This document shows, piece after piece, positions 33,716 to 42,698 of a stretch of DNA of 64,000 nucleotides. The notes beneath the pieces were generated by a model, which was not told where the DNA came from, made no database searches, and saw only the letters and a list, made by a program, of their open reading frames with translations. This DNA comes from Bdellovibrio sp. ZAP7 (lineage in GTDB: Bacteria; Bdellovibrionota; Bdellovibrionia; Bdellovibrionales; Bdellovibrionaceae): the NCBI RefSeq assembly GCF_006874645.1, contig NZ_CP030082.1:868001-932000 (forward strand), read 5' to 3'. How positions within the stretch are numbered: position 1 is the stretch's first letter; each line of letters begins with the position of its first letter. The translations under genes and the position numbers were made by a program.

Positions 33716-35291
33716 GGCGCGCTGAGGGCGGAAGTTCTCCGGGCCCATAGATTATGCCCTGGAAGTTTTTGCACAAGTAGACGTAGAATGTGCGCGCGTG
33801 AATGCCATGACGGAAGGTCATCAGCTTATCGCGGTTGCAGCTGTCGAACTTTGCGTACTCTAACGGATCGCGGTCGTACTTTTCAGTAGTCACAACAATC
33901 GCGTCTTGGCCTTCCATGTTTTTCATTTCTTCCACAGACTGCATCACCGTGTAATTGCTGACTGTTGAATTCAACATGTAGATCTTTTCTTTCGAGCCCC
34001 AAGTGGTCTGCGCTGTCGTTTCGTAACGAAGAGCGGCCAGGAACGGACGATGTCCTGATTCGGCATGAATTTCGCGCTGACGGCGGTTGATGAAGCGACC
34101 TAGGTCTTCCCATCCCGTAAACTCGTTCGAGAAATCGTAAGTGGTCTGCCATTCTGCTTTTGGAGCAAAGAAGTGGAACGCTTTCGGTACCCATGGATAG
34201 GCGAATGGAGTGTAGGCGATCAGCGCCAACGGAATAAAGAATGCCAAGATTCCGTATGTGAAAACTTTGCTACGAGTTTTGATGATCTGTTTTTGACCCC
34301 ACATAAGGCCTTGGGACCAGATAAAGCCGGCACCCATCAAAAGCAAAGTGTAGGCGGCTCCCGGCCAGTGCGGTTTGTAGTCAGCAAAGAACGGTTGCGG
34401 ATAAAACACGGCGATCGATGGCACCGTCATGCAGAACAGAAATCTCCAGCGAGCTTCTGCGCGTTTGATGATGGAGTTGATAAAAGCCATCACGATCAGC
34501 ACATACAAGAACGGCGTGCAGAATAAAAGTTGAGCCGCAAACCAGCCGCCCCAACGGCTTACTTTAAAGGTGTCGCCACTGTGACGATCATGGAATTGAT
34601 AACGGAAACCCGGCCAGTCATGCAGATGATTCCACCAGAAAATCGGTGTACACAGAACAGTCGCAATTAAAAAGCCCACCCATGGCCATGGAGAAAGCAG
34701 GTCTTTGCGGCGATTTGGCGTCATCAGCAAATACAAACCAAAACCTGGTGCAATCAAAGCGATGATGAATTTGGAATTTAACCCCAAGCCCATGATCACG
34801 CCCAGCCACAGCCAAGTTTTTTTCGTGGACCAACGTTGACCATCCTCGCGCACGCCTTGCCAGAATACGTAAGCGGCAGCAACGAACGCTAAAGCGAATG
34901 GAGGCTCGGGAGAAGCTACATAACCACCAAAGCCCCAGAACGGGGACCATAGCATTACAAAGCCGACAAAGATCGCAGCCCAGTCATCGAAAAGATCGCG
35001 AGTGAGTTTGTACAAAAGAACGATGGTTGCAGTGAAGCACAAGAAGCCTGGCAGCCTTACGCCCAGTTGGTTATCGCCAAACAACGATGTCGTGATCGCC
35101 TCTAGCCACGCTATCATTCCCGGATGATCGAAATAGGATAGCTGCAAATCTTTAGCCCAAGACCAGTGGTAAGCCTCATCATCGATCAAGCCAATGCTCA
35201 GGCTAAAGAAAGCCCTGAAAAACAGAGTCAGAATGAAAAGGATCAGAACTTTTTGTTGAGTGGATCTTTGCTTCCAATATTCAGCAATCAC
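33711..35291 (-). CDS. GT39-family (ArnT/PMT-like) membrane glycosyltransferase
   Basis: 526 residues with about ten membrane helices. The first periplasmic loop DDEAYHWSWAKDLQLSYFDHP holds the catalytic D/E-E motif and the YFDHPPM-like signature of dolichyl- or polyprenyl-phosphate-sugar mannosyltransferases; EPPFALAFVAAAYVFWQG follows. Such enzymes transfer a sugar from a lipid carrier to lipid A, protein or glycan in the periplasm. The acceptor is not evident. Transcribed convergently with the small lipoprotein pair. Confidence 0.85.
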   Translation of the reverse strand: MIAEYWKQRSTQQKVLILFILTLFFRAFFSLSIGLIDDEAYHWSWAKDLQLSYFDHPGMIAWLEAITTSLFGDNQLGVRLPGFLCFTATIVLLYKLTRDLFDDWAAIFVGFVMLWSPFWGFGGYVASPEPPFALAFVAAAYVFWQGVREDGQRWSTKKTWLWLGVIMGLGLNSKFIIALIAPGFGLYLLMTPNRRKDLLSPWPWVGFLIATVLCTPIFWWNHLHDWPGFRYQFHDRHSGDTFKVSRWGGWFAAQLLFCTPFLYVLIVMAFINSIIKRAEARWRFLFCMTVPSIAVFYPQPFFADYKPHWPGAAYTLLLMGAGFIWSQGLMWGQKQIIKTRSKVFTYGILAFFIPLALIAYTPFAYPWVPKAFHFFAPKAEWQTTYDFSNEFTGWEDLGRFINRRQREIHAESGHRPFLAALRYETTAQTTWGSKEKIYMLNSTVSNYTVMQSVEEMKNMEGQDAIVVTTEKYDRDPLEYAKFDSCNRDKLMTFRHGIHARTFYVYLCKNFQGIIYGPGELPPSARR

Positions 35292-35411
35292 AGAGTTACT
35301 CTCCAGGTTTTACGGAAGTCATTTTGTTAAACATCTGTCGTAGCCCTTCGGCGTGGGTCATGGCAATAATTCCCCTCGATGAAGCTGCGTGTAAAGTGCT
35401 ATCTTCATGGC

Positions 35412-36503
35412 ATGAGAATCAGAACGTTTTTATGGCTTCTTAACCTGGGTTTTTTTGTGGGATTTCTTGTGGGCTGCGCAGGAACTTTTAAGTACTACGA
35501 TCCAAATCTTCCTCACCATGGGAAGACCGGATTTTTAAATAATTACGATAACTCGCCGAAGCCCAGCGTGATGAAGTGGTATTGGCAACGATGGACCACG
35601 GACTTTCCCGAGGAGGACCCTGCCGGAGCCCCAATGGTACCGGTCAATCTTGAGACTTTGAAAAATCCTCGGGGATTGTCGCTCACATGGTTGGGGCATT
35701 CTTCGGTGCTCATACAAATGGATGGCATGAATATTCTGACAGATCCCGCATTTTCGGAGAGAGCTTCTCCCGTGAGTTTTGCCGGTCCGAAGCGCTATGG
35801 GAATTTGCCGTTGGCCGTCAATGAGCTTCCAGCGATCGACGTCGTTGTTGTTTCTCACGGGCATTACGATCATCTGGATTTAACTTCTCTAAGAACAATT
35901 TTCGATTTGAATGGCGGGCGCACGCGTTTCTTGGTTCCCTTAGGAAACAAAGCCTTGCTAGAAAGCAAAGGCATTCGCAATGTGCAGGAAATGGATTGGT
36001 GGGAGAGTCTCCAGGTAGGGATACTGAAGGTGACGTTCACTCCGGCGCAGCATTGGTCTGCTCGCTCGCTTTTTGATCGTAATGAGACCCTTTGGGGAGG
36101 ATGGATGATCGCGGGACCCTCGCGTCAGGTGCTCTATACGGGAGATACGGGCTATTCTAAAGATTTTCAGGACATCTATCAGCGCCTAGGTGCGGTGGAT
36201 GTTGCTCTTATTCCAATTGGTGCCTATTCTCCTCGCTGGTTCATGAAGCGGCTGCACGTCGACACCGATGAAGCGGTACAGATTCATCGGGATTTGCATG
36301 CCAAGGTGTCGCTGCCGGTTCACTGGGGTACTTTTAAACTCAGTGACGAGTTGATGACTGAACCTCCGGAAAAATTGCGGGAATCTTTGCAGAAAGCAAA
36401 ACTTCCTCCTTCGGTCTTTCCGGTGATGAAACGTGGCGAGACCTTCCAGTTTGAAGACGCCGTTGTGAACAGGGGATTTAAAAATGAGTCAGTACAGAAT
36501 TGA
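35412..36503 (+). CDS. NAPE-PLD-like metallo-beta-lactamase-fold lipoprotein
   Basis: 363 residues from ATG 35412; leader [20 protein letters not shown] then GC, a lipobox. Zinc-binding motif [13 protein letters not shown], with further ligands in [22 protein letters not shown] and [12 protein letters not shown]. The order and the [20 protein letters not shown] lead match the NAPE-hydrolysing phospholipase D-like branch, so a phospholipid or N-acyl lipid in the envelope is a plausible substrate. Its last 20 bases overlap the start of aspA. Confidence 0.82.
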   Translation: MRIRTFLWLLNLGFFVGFLVGCAGTFKYYDPNLPHHGKTGFLNNYDNSPKPSVMKWYWQRWTTDFPEEDPAGAPMVPVNLETLKNPRGLSLTWLGHSSVLIQMDGMNILTDPAFSERASPVSFAGPKRYGNLPLAVNELPAIDVVVVSHGHYDHLDLTSLRTIFDLNGGRTRFLVPLGNKALLESKGIRNVQEMDWWESLQVGILKVTFTPAQHWSARSLFDRNETLWGGWMIAGPSRQVLYTGDTGYSKDFQDIYQRLGAVDVALIPIGAYSPRWFMKRLHVDTDEAVQIHRDLHAKVSLPVHWGTFKLSDELMTEPPEKLRESLQKAKLPPSVFPVMKRGETFQFEDAVVNRGFKNESVQN

Positions 36504-37902
36504 ACATGATCTTTTGGGCGAAAAGCAAGTTCCTGCGAATGCATACTATGGCATTCACACTTTGCGCGCGATGGAAAATTTTGAAATCTCTGGATTGAAA
36601 ATCGGGCAGGATGAGCTTTTCGTGCGAGCGTTGGCCTTGGTTAAAAAAGCAACGGCAATGGCGAACGGCGAGCTTGGCACTATTCCTAAAGACGTTTCAA
36701 AAACTATTGTTGAAGCTTGTGATGTTATTTTGAAAGACCCTGTAAAATGGGGGCCGCAATTTCCTTCGGATGTTTTCCAGGGCGGAGCGGGGACTTCTGT
36801 GAACATGAACGCCAATGAAGTGATCGCCAATGTGGCGCTGGAACTTCGTGGCTTGCCTAAGGGTGATTACAAAACCATTCACCCTAATGATCACGTGAAC
36901 AAATGCCAATCGACGAATGACGCTTATCCAACGGCGTTCCGCGTGGCTTTGTATGAGCACATCAGTGTCGCGGTGAAATCCGTCGATGTTTTGGCAGAGT
37001 CGTTCGAGAAGAAAAGCAAAGAGTTCTCAAAAGTATTGAAAATGGGTCGTACTCAATTGCAAGATGCAGTTCCGATGTCTTTGGGGCAAGAGTTCAATGC
37101 CTTTGCGACGTTGTTGAAAGAAGACAGCCGTCTTTTGAAGACAGTGCAAAAATTAATCTTGGAAGTGAACCTGGGGGCGACGGCGATCGGAACCGGTGTC
37201 AATGCACCAGAGGGCTACTCTGCCTTGGCAGTCAAAAAGTTGGCAGAAGTGACAGGTTATCCATTCGTTATTTCCGAAGACTTGATTGAGGCGACAAGTG
37301 ACTGTGGTGCTTACGTGATCATCTCGGCGGCATTGAAACGTACGGCTGTGAAGCTTTCTAAAATCTGCAATGACCTGCGTTTGCTAAGCTCAGGTCCGCG
37401 CGCGGGCTTGAAAGAAATCAATTTGCCAGAGTTGCAAGCGGGTTCTTCGATCATGCCAGCTAAAGTAAATCCGGTGATTCCTGAAGTTGTGAATCAAGTG
37501 GCGTTCAAAGTGATCGGCAATGACTTGACGGTGACCTTGGCGGCAGAAGCGGGGCAATTGCAATTAAACGTGATGGAGCCAGTGATCGCTTCCAGCATGT
37601 TTGAGTCGATCCAGCTGCTGACTCAAGCTTGTTACACTTTGAAAAACAAATGTGTCGACGGCATTACGGCTAATGCCGATCGCTGCCGCGAAAATGTGAT
37701 GAACTCCATCGGTATCGTAACATACCTGGATCCCATCATCGGTCACGCCGAAGGTGACCTGATCGGAAAAATCTGCGCGCAAACCGGCAAAAACGTCGCC
37801 GAAGTCGCACTCGAGCGCGGAGTCGTCACGCAAGCCCAATTGGACGAAATCTTCTCGACTGAGAATTTGTTGAATCCGAAGTACATGGGCAAAAAGCACT
37901 AA
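36484..37902 (+). CDS. aspA: Aspartate ammonia-lyase
   Basis: 472 residues, the usual length. It converts L-aspartate to fumarate and ammonia, feeding amino-acid carbon into the TCA cycle. Marks: [20 protein letters not shown] start, [54 protein letters not shown] and the family signature [15 protein letters not shown]. Its start lies inside the preceding lipoprotein gene (20-base overlap). Its stop overlaps the start of the acetyltransferase frame by one base. Confidence 0.96.
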   Translation: MSQYRIEHDLLGEKQVPANAYYGIHTLRAMENFEISGLKIGQDELFVRALALVKKATAMANGELGTIPKDVSKTIVEACDVILKDPVKWGPQFPSDVFQGGAGTSVNMNANEVIANVALELRGLPKGDYKTIHPNDHVNKCQSTNDAYPTAFRVALYEHISVAVKSVDVLAESFEKKSKEFSKVLKMGRTQLQDAVPMSLGQEFNAFATLLKEDSRLLKTVQKLILEVNLGATAIGTGVNAPEGYSALAVKKLAEVTGYPFVISEDLIEATSDCGAYVIISAALKRTAVKLSKICNDLRLLSSGPRAGLKEINLPELQAGSSIMPAKVNPVIPEVVNQVAFKVIGNDLTVTLAAEAGQLQLNVMEPVIASSMFESIQLLTQACYTLKNKCVDGITANADRCRENVMNSIGIVTYLDPIIGHAEGDLIGKICAQTGKNVAEVALERGVVTQAQLDEIFSTENLLNPKYMGKKH

Positions 37903-38436
37903 TGGTTGATTTCGAAATTCGCCGAGCGGCTCACGGTGATGAGCCGTACCTCGCGAAAGTTCACATCCAAGCTTGGCAGGAAACTTACCCGGGCTTGGTT
38001 CCTGATTCCTATTTAAATTCCCTCAGTGATGAACTCGCCGAAAGAGTCGAGATGTGGCAAAACATCCTCGCGAACCCCAAGCGTTGGGCTTGGGTGGTCG
38101 TCGTGAACGGCTCCATCGTCGGCTTTATCCTGTTCGGCCCTCCACGCGATGAAAACCGCGACACTTACATCGAATTAGGCGCGATCTACGTTCTGAAATC
38201 CCACCACTCTGGGGGGTATCGGTCACGCGCTTCTTTCCACTGGTTTTGATTTCATGAAATCCCTCGGCTATCAGAAATCTTACTGCTGGGTTTTGGATGG
38301 CAATTCCACGACTGCTTTTTACGAAAAAAATGGTGCCAAGTTTTCTGGGCTGACAAAAATCGAAGAAACCGGCGGCGTCGACCTGACGGAGCTCGCCTAT
38401 GAGTGGTCTGCGCTGGAAACTAAATCACGCCCATAA
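37902..38436 (+). pseudogene. GNAT acetyltransferase interrupted by a +1 frameshift in a G6 run
   Basis: Two frames together make one GNAT protein. The first (37902-38249) has FEIRRAAHGDEPYLAKVHIQ, AWVVVVNGSIVGFILFG and IELGAIYVLKSHHSGG, then leaves frame and stops. The second continues KSLGYQKSYCWVLDGNSTTAF and YEKNGAKFSGLTKIEE to 38436. Reading five instead of six G at 38211-38216 restores SGGIGHALLSTGFDFMKSLG, the acetyl-CoA-binding loop of the family. The break is therefore a one-base insertion in a homopolymer: a true mutation, phase variation or a sequencing error. The same bases belong to the 11-nt motif found around the neighbouring transposase. Confidence 0.85.
38215..38225 (-). repeat. 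RAYT-associated 11-nt motif, copy 1 (inside the GNAT frame)
   Basis: TGACCGATACC on the minus strand. Extended as CGCGTGACCGATACCCC it matches copy 4 over 17 bases, and over 15 bases (with the C-run) it matches copy 3. It coincides with the frameshift site. Confidence 0.6.
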
Positions 38437-38985
38437 CTCTATCAGTTGTTCCTGACTAAGTCCGCGCAGACGGGTTTTCGAATAAGGTCTGCCGTTCGCC
38501 TCGCACTCATTCAGCTGAATATAGTCCCGCACGATCCGATATGCTTTGTACCCTTTTACCACGCGGCTAAACGGCCGATACCTCCAAACCTTCGGCCCGT
38601 CGTTCTTCGTATCGAAGGTATCGGTCAACCTCTGCGCAAACTGTCCGGCCAACACCCGCAAAAAACTCTGCAGCTGCGACCGATGTCCGCCGCGAACTAG
38701 CAAATGAATATGGTCATGCTGCACAGAAAACTGCTCAACCTTTACATAAAATTTGAACGCATACTTTCTTAACACCCGCGTAAGCACTAAAAAATTCCGT
38801 GGATGCCGAAGTCCCTTTTTGACGGCCGTTTTATTTACTTTGAATACCAGATGTATTGGATCCTTCGTCGACAAAGGACGTGCGCCGCGACCCTTCGATG
38901 ATTTTCTAAGAATGCCACCGTGACAATGGCGATGTTTCCAATGAGTTTTCAGAGGTAGAAATGTTTGTTGCTTCATATATGGCAC
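38425..38985 (-). mobile_element. REP-associated tyrosine transposase (RAYT, IS200/IS605-like Y1)
   Basis: 186 residues. N-terminal HGGILRKSSKGRGARPLSTK and IHLVFKVNK fit the RAYT/TnpA-REP branch. The HUH motif is QHDHIHLLVRGG, and the catalytic tyrosine is expected in YKAYRIVRDYIQLNECEANG. Such enzymes nick single-stranded DNA at short palindromic REP sequences and are usually single-copy, domesticated genes. Its 3' end overlaps the acetyltransferase frame by 12 bases, convergent. Five copies of an 11-nt motif lie in and around it, in opposite orientations on the two sides. Confidence 0.88.
38617..38627 (-). repeat. RAYT-associated 11-nt motif, copy 2 (inside the transposase gene)
   Basis: TGACCGATACC on the minus strand, encoding the LTDT of RLTDTFDTKND. 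May be chance because it is coding, but it is an exact match. A degenerate GCCGATACC occurs nearby at about 38575. Confidence 0.45.
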
Positions 38986-39004
38986 TTTCGAATGCGGTGT
39001 TGAT

Positions 39005-39015
39005 TGACCGATACC
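39005..39015 (+). repeat. RAYT-associated 11-nt motif, copy 3
   Basis: TGACCGATACC followed by five more C, 20 bases upstream of the transposase start codon. Orientation opposite to copies 1 and 2. Confidence 0.6.
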
Positions 39016-39143
39016 CCCCCATTAGGGATTGAGCACGTACGAAGCAAAAGACGGGCGCGCCTTACACCAGATCTGAGCGAAATACCGCGCGAGTCCTTTC
39101 GAGTTTCGGATGAGATGTACAGGTCGCGCGGATGTTTTCGCGT

Positions 39144-39154
39144 GACCGATACCC
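39144..39154 (+). repeat. RAYT-associated 11-nt motif, copy 4
   Basis: CGCGTGACCGATACCCC context; 139 bases from copy 3. An inverted pair CCGCGCGA (39085-39092) / TCGCGCGG (39125-39132) lies just before it. Confidence 0.6.
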
Positions 39155-39275
39155 CAAGATGTTGAGGACGGTTGATGATCGGCGCTAAGTGCTGATACTA
39201 GGGTGAGAGTGATGGAGATGGAGGCAGAGGCGTGCGTGATGGCGAGAGTGTAGACAGTTGTAATGTAACAGTGGC

Positions 39276-39286
39276 TGACCGATACC
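39276..39286 (+). repeat. RAYT-associated 11-nt motif, copy 5
   Basis: TGACCGATACC then CATA; 132 bases from copy 4, so the upstream copies are almost evenly spaced. Confidence 0.6.
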
Positions 39287-39408
39287 CATAAGTGACTTCA
39301 AACATTTGTTCATTGGAGTCGCGGGGTATTTTGCTTTCTGCAGGAATATCGGAGCAGAAAAGATTTTTTGAAATTGTCAGAATTGCAATAAAAACATAAT
39401 ATAGTTTA

Positions 39409-40587
39409 ATGAATTTTCTTCTGCGGATCTTGTTGGTTGCTTTTATTATTTCATTTGGTGTGAATTCTTATTCTGGGGATAGTGACGTCCGTCCCAAAAA
39501 AAATAAAACATACAACGCTGGTTTGGGATTTTCGTTTGATTATTCTGAAGAGCAGTTCGGCGATCTGAGCTGTGTCGATTGCGATGATGTTGAAAAAGAT
39601 GGCAGTCCGATTTTGAATTTGAACGCCAAAGCCAGCCCTGCGGGGTTTGTTGAAATAGTCTATGGTGGTTCGCTGTCCACCAGTTCCACCAAAGAATATC
39701 TGGATGACCGAAAAAAGTATGACTACGAGATTTTTCATTTGGAACGCCTGCAGGGTCATCTGGTGTTTGACGTTTTTTTGCAGGCTCTGCCAGAATCTCA
39801 TCCTAACTTTGAATCCAGTGATTCTAATTTCACCTGGAAGGCTCGCGGATTTTGTAACGGGCATATGCTGATTGTCACCTTTGATTACTATCCCAAACCG
39901 GATAAAACTAAGCGGGCCGACATCAAGTCTTCCGGTGCGCCACCACAACACTACTATGATTTTCTGCGTTCCATTCGTTGCGCAAGTTGGAGCGACGTCC
40001 CTGCAGAGAAAAATTTTAAGTCGCCATCAGGTGCCGTCGAAGTTGTCGTAAAGGCCGAAAAGAAAATAACCAGCGGAAATGAGTTTCATATCCTGTACAC
40101 ATATTCGTTCAAACGCGATGGCCACACGGCGAGTTTGCAGTCACCTGACACCGTTGCAGGCATTCCTCATTTCGAGCGCGCTTTTAGCAGATTGAAATGG
40201 TCGCCTGATGAAAAAACTGTGCAGCTATATAATCAGGTGCGTTCGTTGGCGCCAGGTTCAAAGTGGGTAAATGCCACCACCAGTCGCGGAGAACTTTCAT
40301 GGTTGGATAACAGATATGCGCTTCAGAATCAGGAAGAAGACTGTGGTCGAGGCTTTCTGTTGTTTGATGCGGAAAAGGGCAAAGAGCTGGCACTTGAGCC
40401 GAAAACTCCCAATGTCTCGTTTTCTTTTATCGGTAAACCCGAGCGTAAAAAAGTTCAGGTGCTGTCGACAACAGGAATCTGTTCCGGGGCTCGAGTGGTG
40501 GAGAATTGTTTTGAATTGGATTTCAAAAAAACGGTGCTGAAGAAAATCAGATGTCCCAATGGGGCAAAAAATAAAGGCCCATCCTAG
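39409..40587 (+). CDS. Exported protein, unknown function
   Basis: 392 residues, signal peptide MNFLLRILLVAFIISFGVNS. The mature part has an N-terminal region with two close Cys (LSCVDCDD), a conserved-looking CNGHMLIVTFDYY segment and a C-terminal part with Trp-rich WSPDEKTVQLYNQ and SWLDNRYALQN, perhaps a beta-propeller-like or DUF domain. No family recognised. Monocistronic between the RAYT region and a convergent operon. Confidence 0.65.
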   Translation: MNFLLRILLVAFIISFGVNSYSGDSDVRPKKNKTYNAGLGFSFDYSEEQFGDLSCVDCDDVEKDGSPILNLNAKASPAGFVEIVYGGSLSTSSTKEYLDDRKKYDYEIFHLERLQGHLVFDVFLQALPESHPNFESSDSNFTWKARGFCNGHMLIVTFDYYPKPDKTKRADIKSSGAPPQHYYDFLRSIRCASWSDVPAEKNFKSPSGAVEVVVKAEKKITSGNEFHILYTYSFKRDGHTASLQSPDTVAGIPHFERAFSRLKWSPDEKTVQLYNQVRSLAPGSKWVNATTSRGELSWLDNRYALQNQEEDCGRGFLLFDAEKGKELALEPKTPNVSFSFIGKPERKKVQVLSTTGICSGARVVENCFELDFKKTVLKKIRCPNGAKNKGPS

Positions 40588-40666
40588 GCCCTTGAACTTC
40601 AGGTTAACGTGATCTGAGTTACGAGGGCACTTGTCTTTTAGCTGTCGTCACTGAAAGGTTAGGGAA

Positions 40667-41152
40667 CTAGTTGCGCTTTTTGCGAGCCTGAGAGCGATGC
40701 TCTTCGTGCCATGCTTTTCTTTGAGTGTGGTGATGCTCTTTTGCTTTTTCTGATTTTGGCAGATTCTGTAAAGAGGCTTTCAATTGAGAATGCAATGGCA
40801 TCAAGCTTACGCCAGACAACAAAAGATTGCGGTACTGTTTTGTGAAACTGTCTGGTTCTGGATTTTCTTCAAACAATAGCCGTTCAATTTCCGCACGCGC
40901 CGTTTCGCCGTGTTCTTCAGAAATCATCTCAAGCTCCGTCATGATGTCGATGTCAGCCATCAAGGATGTCAATTCGCGCAACCATTTATAACGTTCAGCC
41001 GTTAGCAGAACATTGAACCATTCATTGGGTTGTGCCTCATAACCCACTTCGCTATCGAATTGCTCTTTCAAGGAATTCAAAACTTCTTTTTGCAAAGCCC
41101 AAAGAGCTTGGCGAACTAACATGGCATGGGAGTGGTGTGATGATTTGGTCAT
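40667..41152 (-). CDS. Helical cytosolic protein, unknown function
   Basis: 161 residues, mostly helical, with a very basic His/Lys/Arg tail (EHHHTQRKAWHEEHRSQARK) that could bind nucleic acid or metal. The start overlaps the stop of the YqjM-type gene by 4 bases (ATGA), so it is co-translated with that enzyme. No family recognised. Confidence 0.65.
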   Translation of the reverse strand: MTKSSHHSHAMLVRQALWALQKEVLNSLKEQFDSEVGYEAQPNEWFNVLLTAERYKWLRELTSLMADIDIMTELEMISEEHGETARAEIERLLFEENPEPDSFTKQYRNLLLSGVSLMPLHSQLKASLQNLPKSEKAKEHHHTQRKAWHEEHRSQARKKRN

Positions 41153-42219
41153 GTGTTTACCCTACCGTATTGCTTGGGCCATGTCACATCGACGCCCAGC
41201 TTTTTGGCAGCGTGTAACGGCCAATAAGGGTCACGGAGCATCTCACGGGCCATTAAAATTAAGTCAGCCTTCCCGGATTGCAGAATTTCTTCGGCATTGT
41301 AAGGATCTGTAATCATTCCCACGGCTCCGGTAGCGATGTCGGCTCCCTTACGGACACCCTCTGCGAACGGAACCTGGTAACCCGGGCCCACCGGAATCTT
41401 GGCTTTTGGTACACTTCCACCCGTTGAGCAATCGATTAGATCTACACCTAAATTCTTAAGTTCTTTGGCAAAGACAATACTCTGTTCAAGATCCCAACCA
41501 TCTTCTACCCAGTCCGTGGCAGAAATTCTGACAAATAAAGGAAGTTCTGCCGGCCAAAATTTGCGAACCGCTGCCGCGACTTCCAAAGGAAAGCGCATGC
41601 GATTTTCCAAATTCCCACCGTAATTGTCGGTGCGGTGATTGGAGAGGGGAGACAAAAACTCATGCATCAAATAACCATGGGCCATGTGCAGCTCGATCAG
41701 TTGAAAGCCGGCCTGTAAAGCGAGGTCCGCCGAGTGCACGAAGTCTTGAAGCAATTGCTTAATTTCTGGGACAGTCAAGGCATGGGGAGTATGCCAACCT
41801 TCGGAGAACGGGAGGGCGCTGGGGCCGACGGTGGTCCAAGCTCCTTGTTCTGGAGTCAGAGGTTTGCCGCCTTTCCAGGCAAGATCGGTGGAAGATTTGC
41901 GGCCGGCATGGGCTAGTTGTATTCCCGCCACAGTGCCTTGGTTTTTTATAAACTGAACGATCGGTTTAAACTTTTCCAGCTGTTCCTGGTTCCAAAGACC
42001 TAGACAGCCCGGAGAAATACGGCCGTCTGGACGAACTCCCGTTGCTTCTACGATAACCAGACCCGCTCCGCCGACGGCACGCGAACCCAGGTGAACCATA
42101 TGCCATTCATTGGGCAGGCCGTTTACAGCCGAGTACATGCACATAGGAGAAACTGCGATGCGATTTTTAAATTCAATTGAACGAAGTTTAAGCGGGCTAA
42201 AGAGTCGAGACTGATTCAT
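41149..42219 (-). CDS. namA: YqjM/NamA-type NADPH dehydrogenase (old yellow enzyme)
   Basis: 356 residues. FMN-dependent ene-reductase of the thermophilic-like OYE class: FKNRIAVSPMCMYSA with the redox-tuning Cys of this class, GIQLAHAGRKSS, LIELHMAHGYLMHEFLSPLS with the active-site H-x-x-H pair, NHRTDNYGGNLENRMRFPLE and ILMAREMLRDPYWPLHAA. Reduces enoates, nitro-compounds or similar electrophiles. It differs from the H-x-x-N enzyme at 4288-5358, so the two are distinct subclasses rather than recent duplicates. Confidence 0.9.
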   Translation of the reverse strand: MNQSRLFSPLKLRSIEFKNRIAVSPMCMYSAVNGLPNEWHMVHLGSRAVGGAGLVIVEATGVRPDGRISPGCLGLWNQEQLEKFKPIVQFIKNQGTVAGIQLAHAGRKSSTDLAWKGGKPLTPEQGAWTTVGPSALPFSEGWHTPHALTVPEIKQLLQDFVHSADLALQAGFQLIELHMAHGYLMHEFLSPLSNHRTDNYGGNLENRMRFPLEVAAAVRKFWPAELPLFVRISATDWVEDGWDLEQSIVFAKELKNLGVDLIDCSTGGSVPKAKIPVGPGYQVPFAEGVRKGADIATGAVGMITDPYNAEEILQSGKADLILMAREMLRDPYWPLHAAKKLGVDVTWPKQYGRVNT

Positions 42220-42376
42220 TTCTTACCTCGGTTTTACAGCATCCCTTTTTTTCCAAAATCAGACAATAGACTTGGCAAAACGAAACGTGTCACCTAAACG
42301 CTATTGGACTTGGCGACAGTCTTTTTTCAGTGCTAACATTAACAATTGTTACCCCACAATGGGCTCTGGAGGAAGA

Positions 42377-42649
42377 ATGAAATTAGGGAAGAATGTATTT
42401 ACAGTTTTAGCTGCTGCTTTGATGGTTTTAACACTTTCAATGCCATTCGCTGCTGAGGCGAAAAAGAAAAGCGGCAAAAAAGCTAAAACAAGCCACTCAC
42501 AAGTTTCTAAAAAGAAAAAAGGTGGCAAACACGCTAAAAAGGCGAAAAAGAAAAAGTCTGAATCTGCTGATATGTCAGCTCAGGCTCCTTCAGCGCCGGC
42601 ACCAGCTGCAGGCGATGCAGTGGGTGTGGTTGAACCGCCACCACTTTAG
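42377..42649 (+). CDS. Small exported Lys-rich protein
   Basis: 90 residues. The signal peptide MKLGKNVFTVLAAALMVLTL...FAAEA is followed by a stretch of about 40 residues dominated by Lys, Ser, Gly and Ala (AKKKSGKKAKTSHSQVSKKK), then an Ala/Pro tail. It is a strongly cationic secreted peptide. The ATG at 42377 has GGAGGAAG in front, suggesting strong translation. No family; compare the Lys-rich repeats of the lipoprotein at 8713-9459. Confidence 0.7.
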   Translation: MKLGKNVFTVLAAALMVLTLSMPFAAEAKKKSGKKAKTSHSQVSKKKKGGKHAKKAKKKKSESADMSAQAPSAPAPAAGDAVGVVEPPPL

Positions 42650-42661
42650 TATTTACTAACT

Positions 42662-42687
42662 CAAAGTCCTCCGATGCGAGGACTTTG
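42662..42687 (+). terminator. Hairpin between the Lys-rich peptide gene and mtgA
   Basis: Perfect 10-bp stem CAAAGTCCTC / GAGGACTTTG, six-base loop, then AAATTTAAA without a clear T-run. Weak terminator or attenuator ahead of mtgA. Confidence 0.5.
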
Positions 42688-42698
42688 AAATTTAAAGA

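Larger units (their letters stand above)
38986..39408. other. Non-coding region upstream of the transposase carrying motif copies 3-5
   Basis: 423 bases without a credible gene. It holds three same-orientation 11-nt motifs at 132-139-base spacing, an 8-bp inverted pair, and otherwise dissimilar segments. The last 110 bases are AT-rich and should contain the promoter of the next gene. Confidence 0.6.

Noticed and set aside
39005-39286. Three evenly spaced repeats resembling a CRISPR array
   Set aside because: The repeats are only 11 bases and the spacers about 120-130 bases, and no cas gene is present. A transposase-linked repeat explains them better.
40570-40600. Possible terminator after the exported protein at 39409-40587
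   Set aside because: The GGCC-centred pairing is only four bases and no T-run follows.
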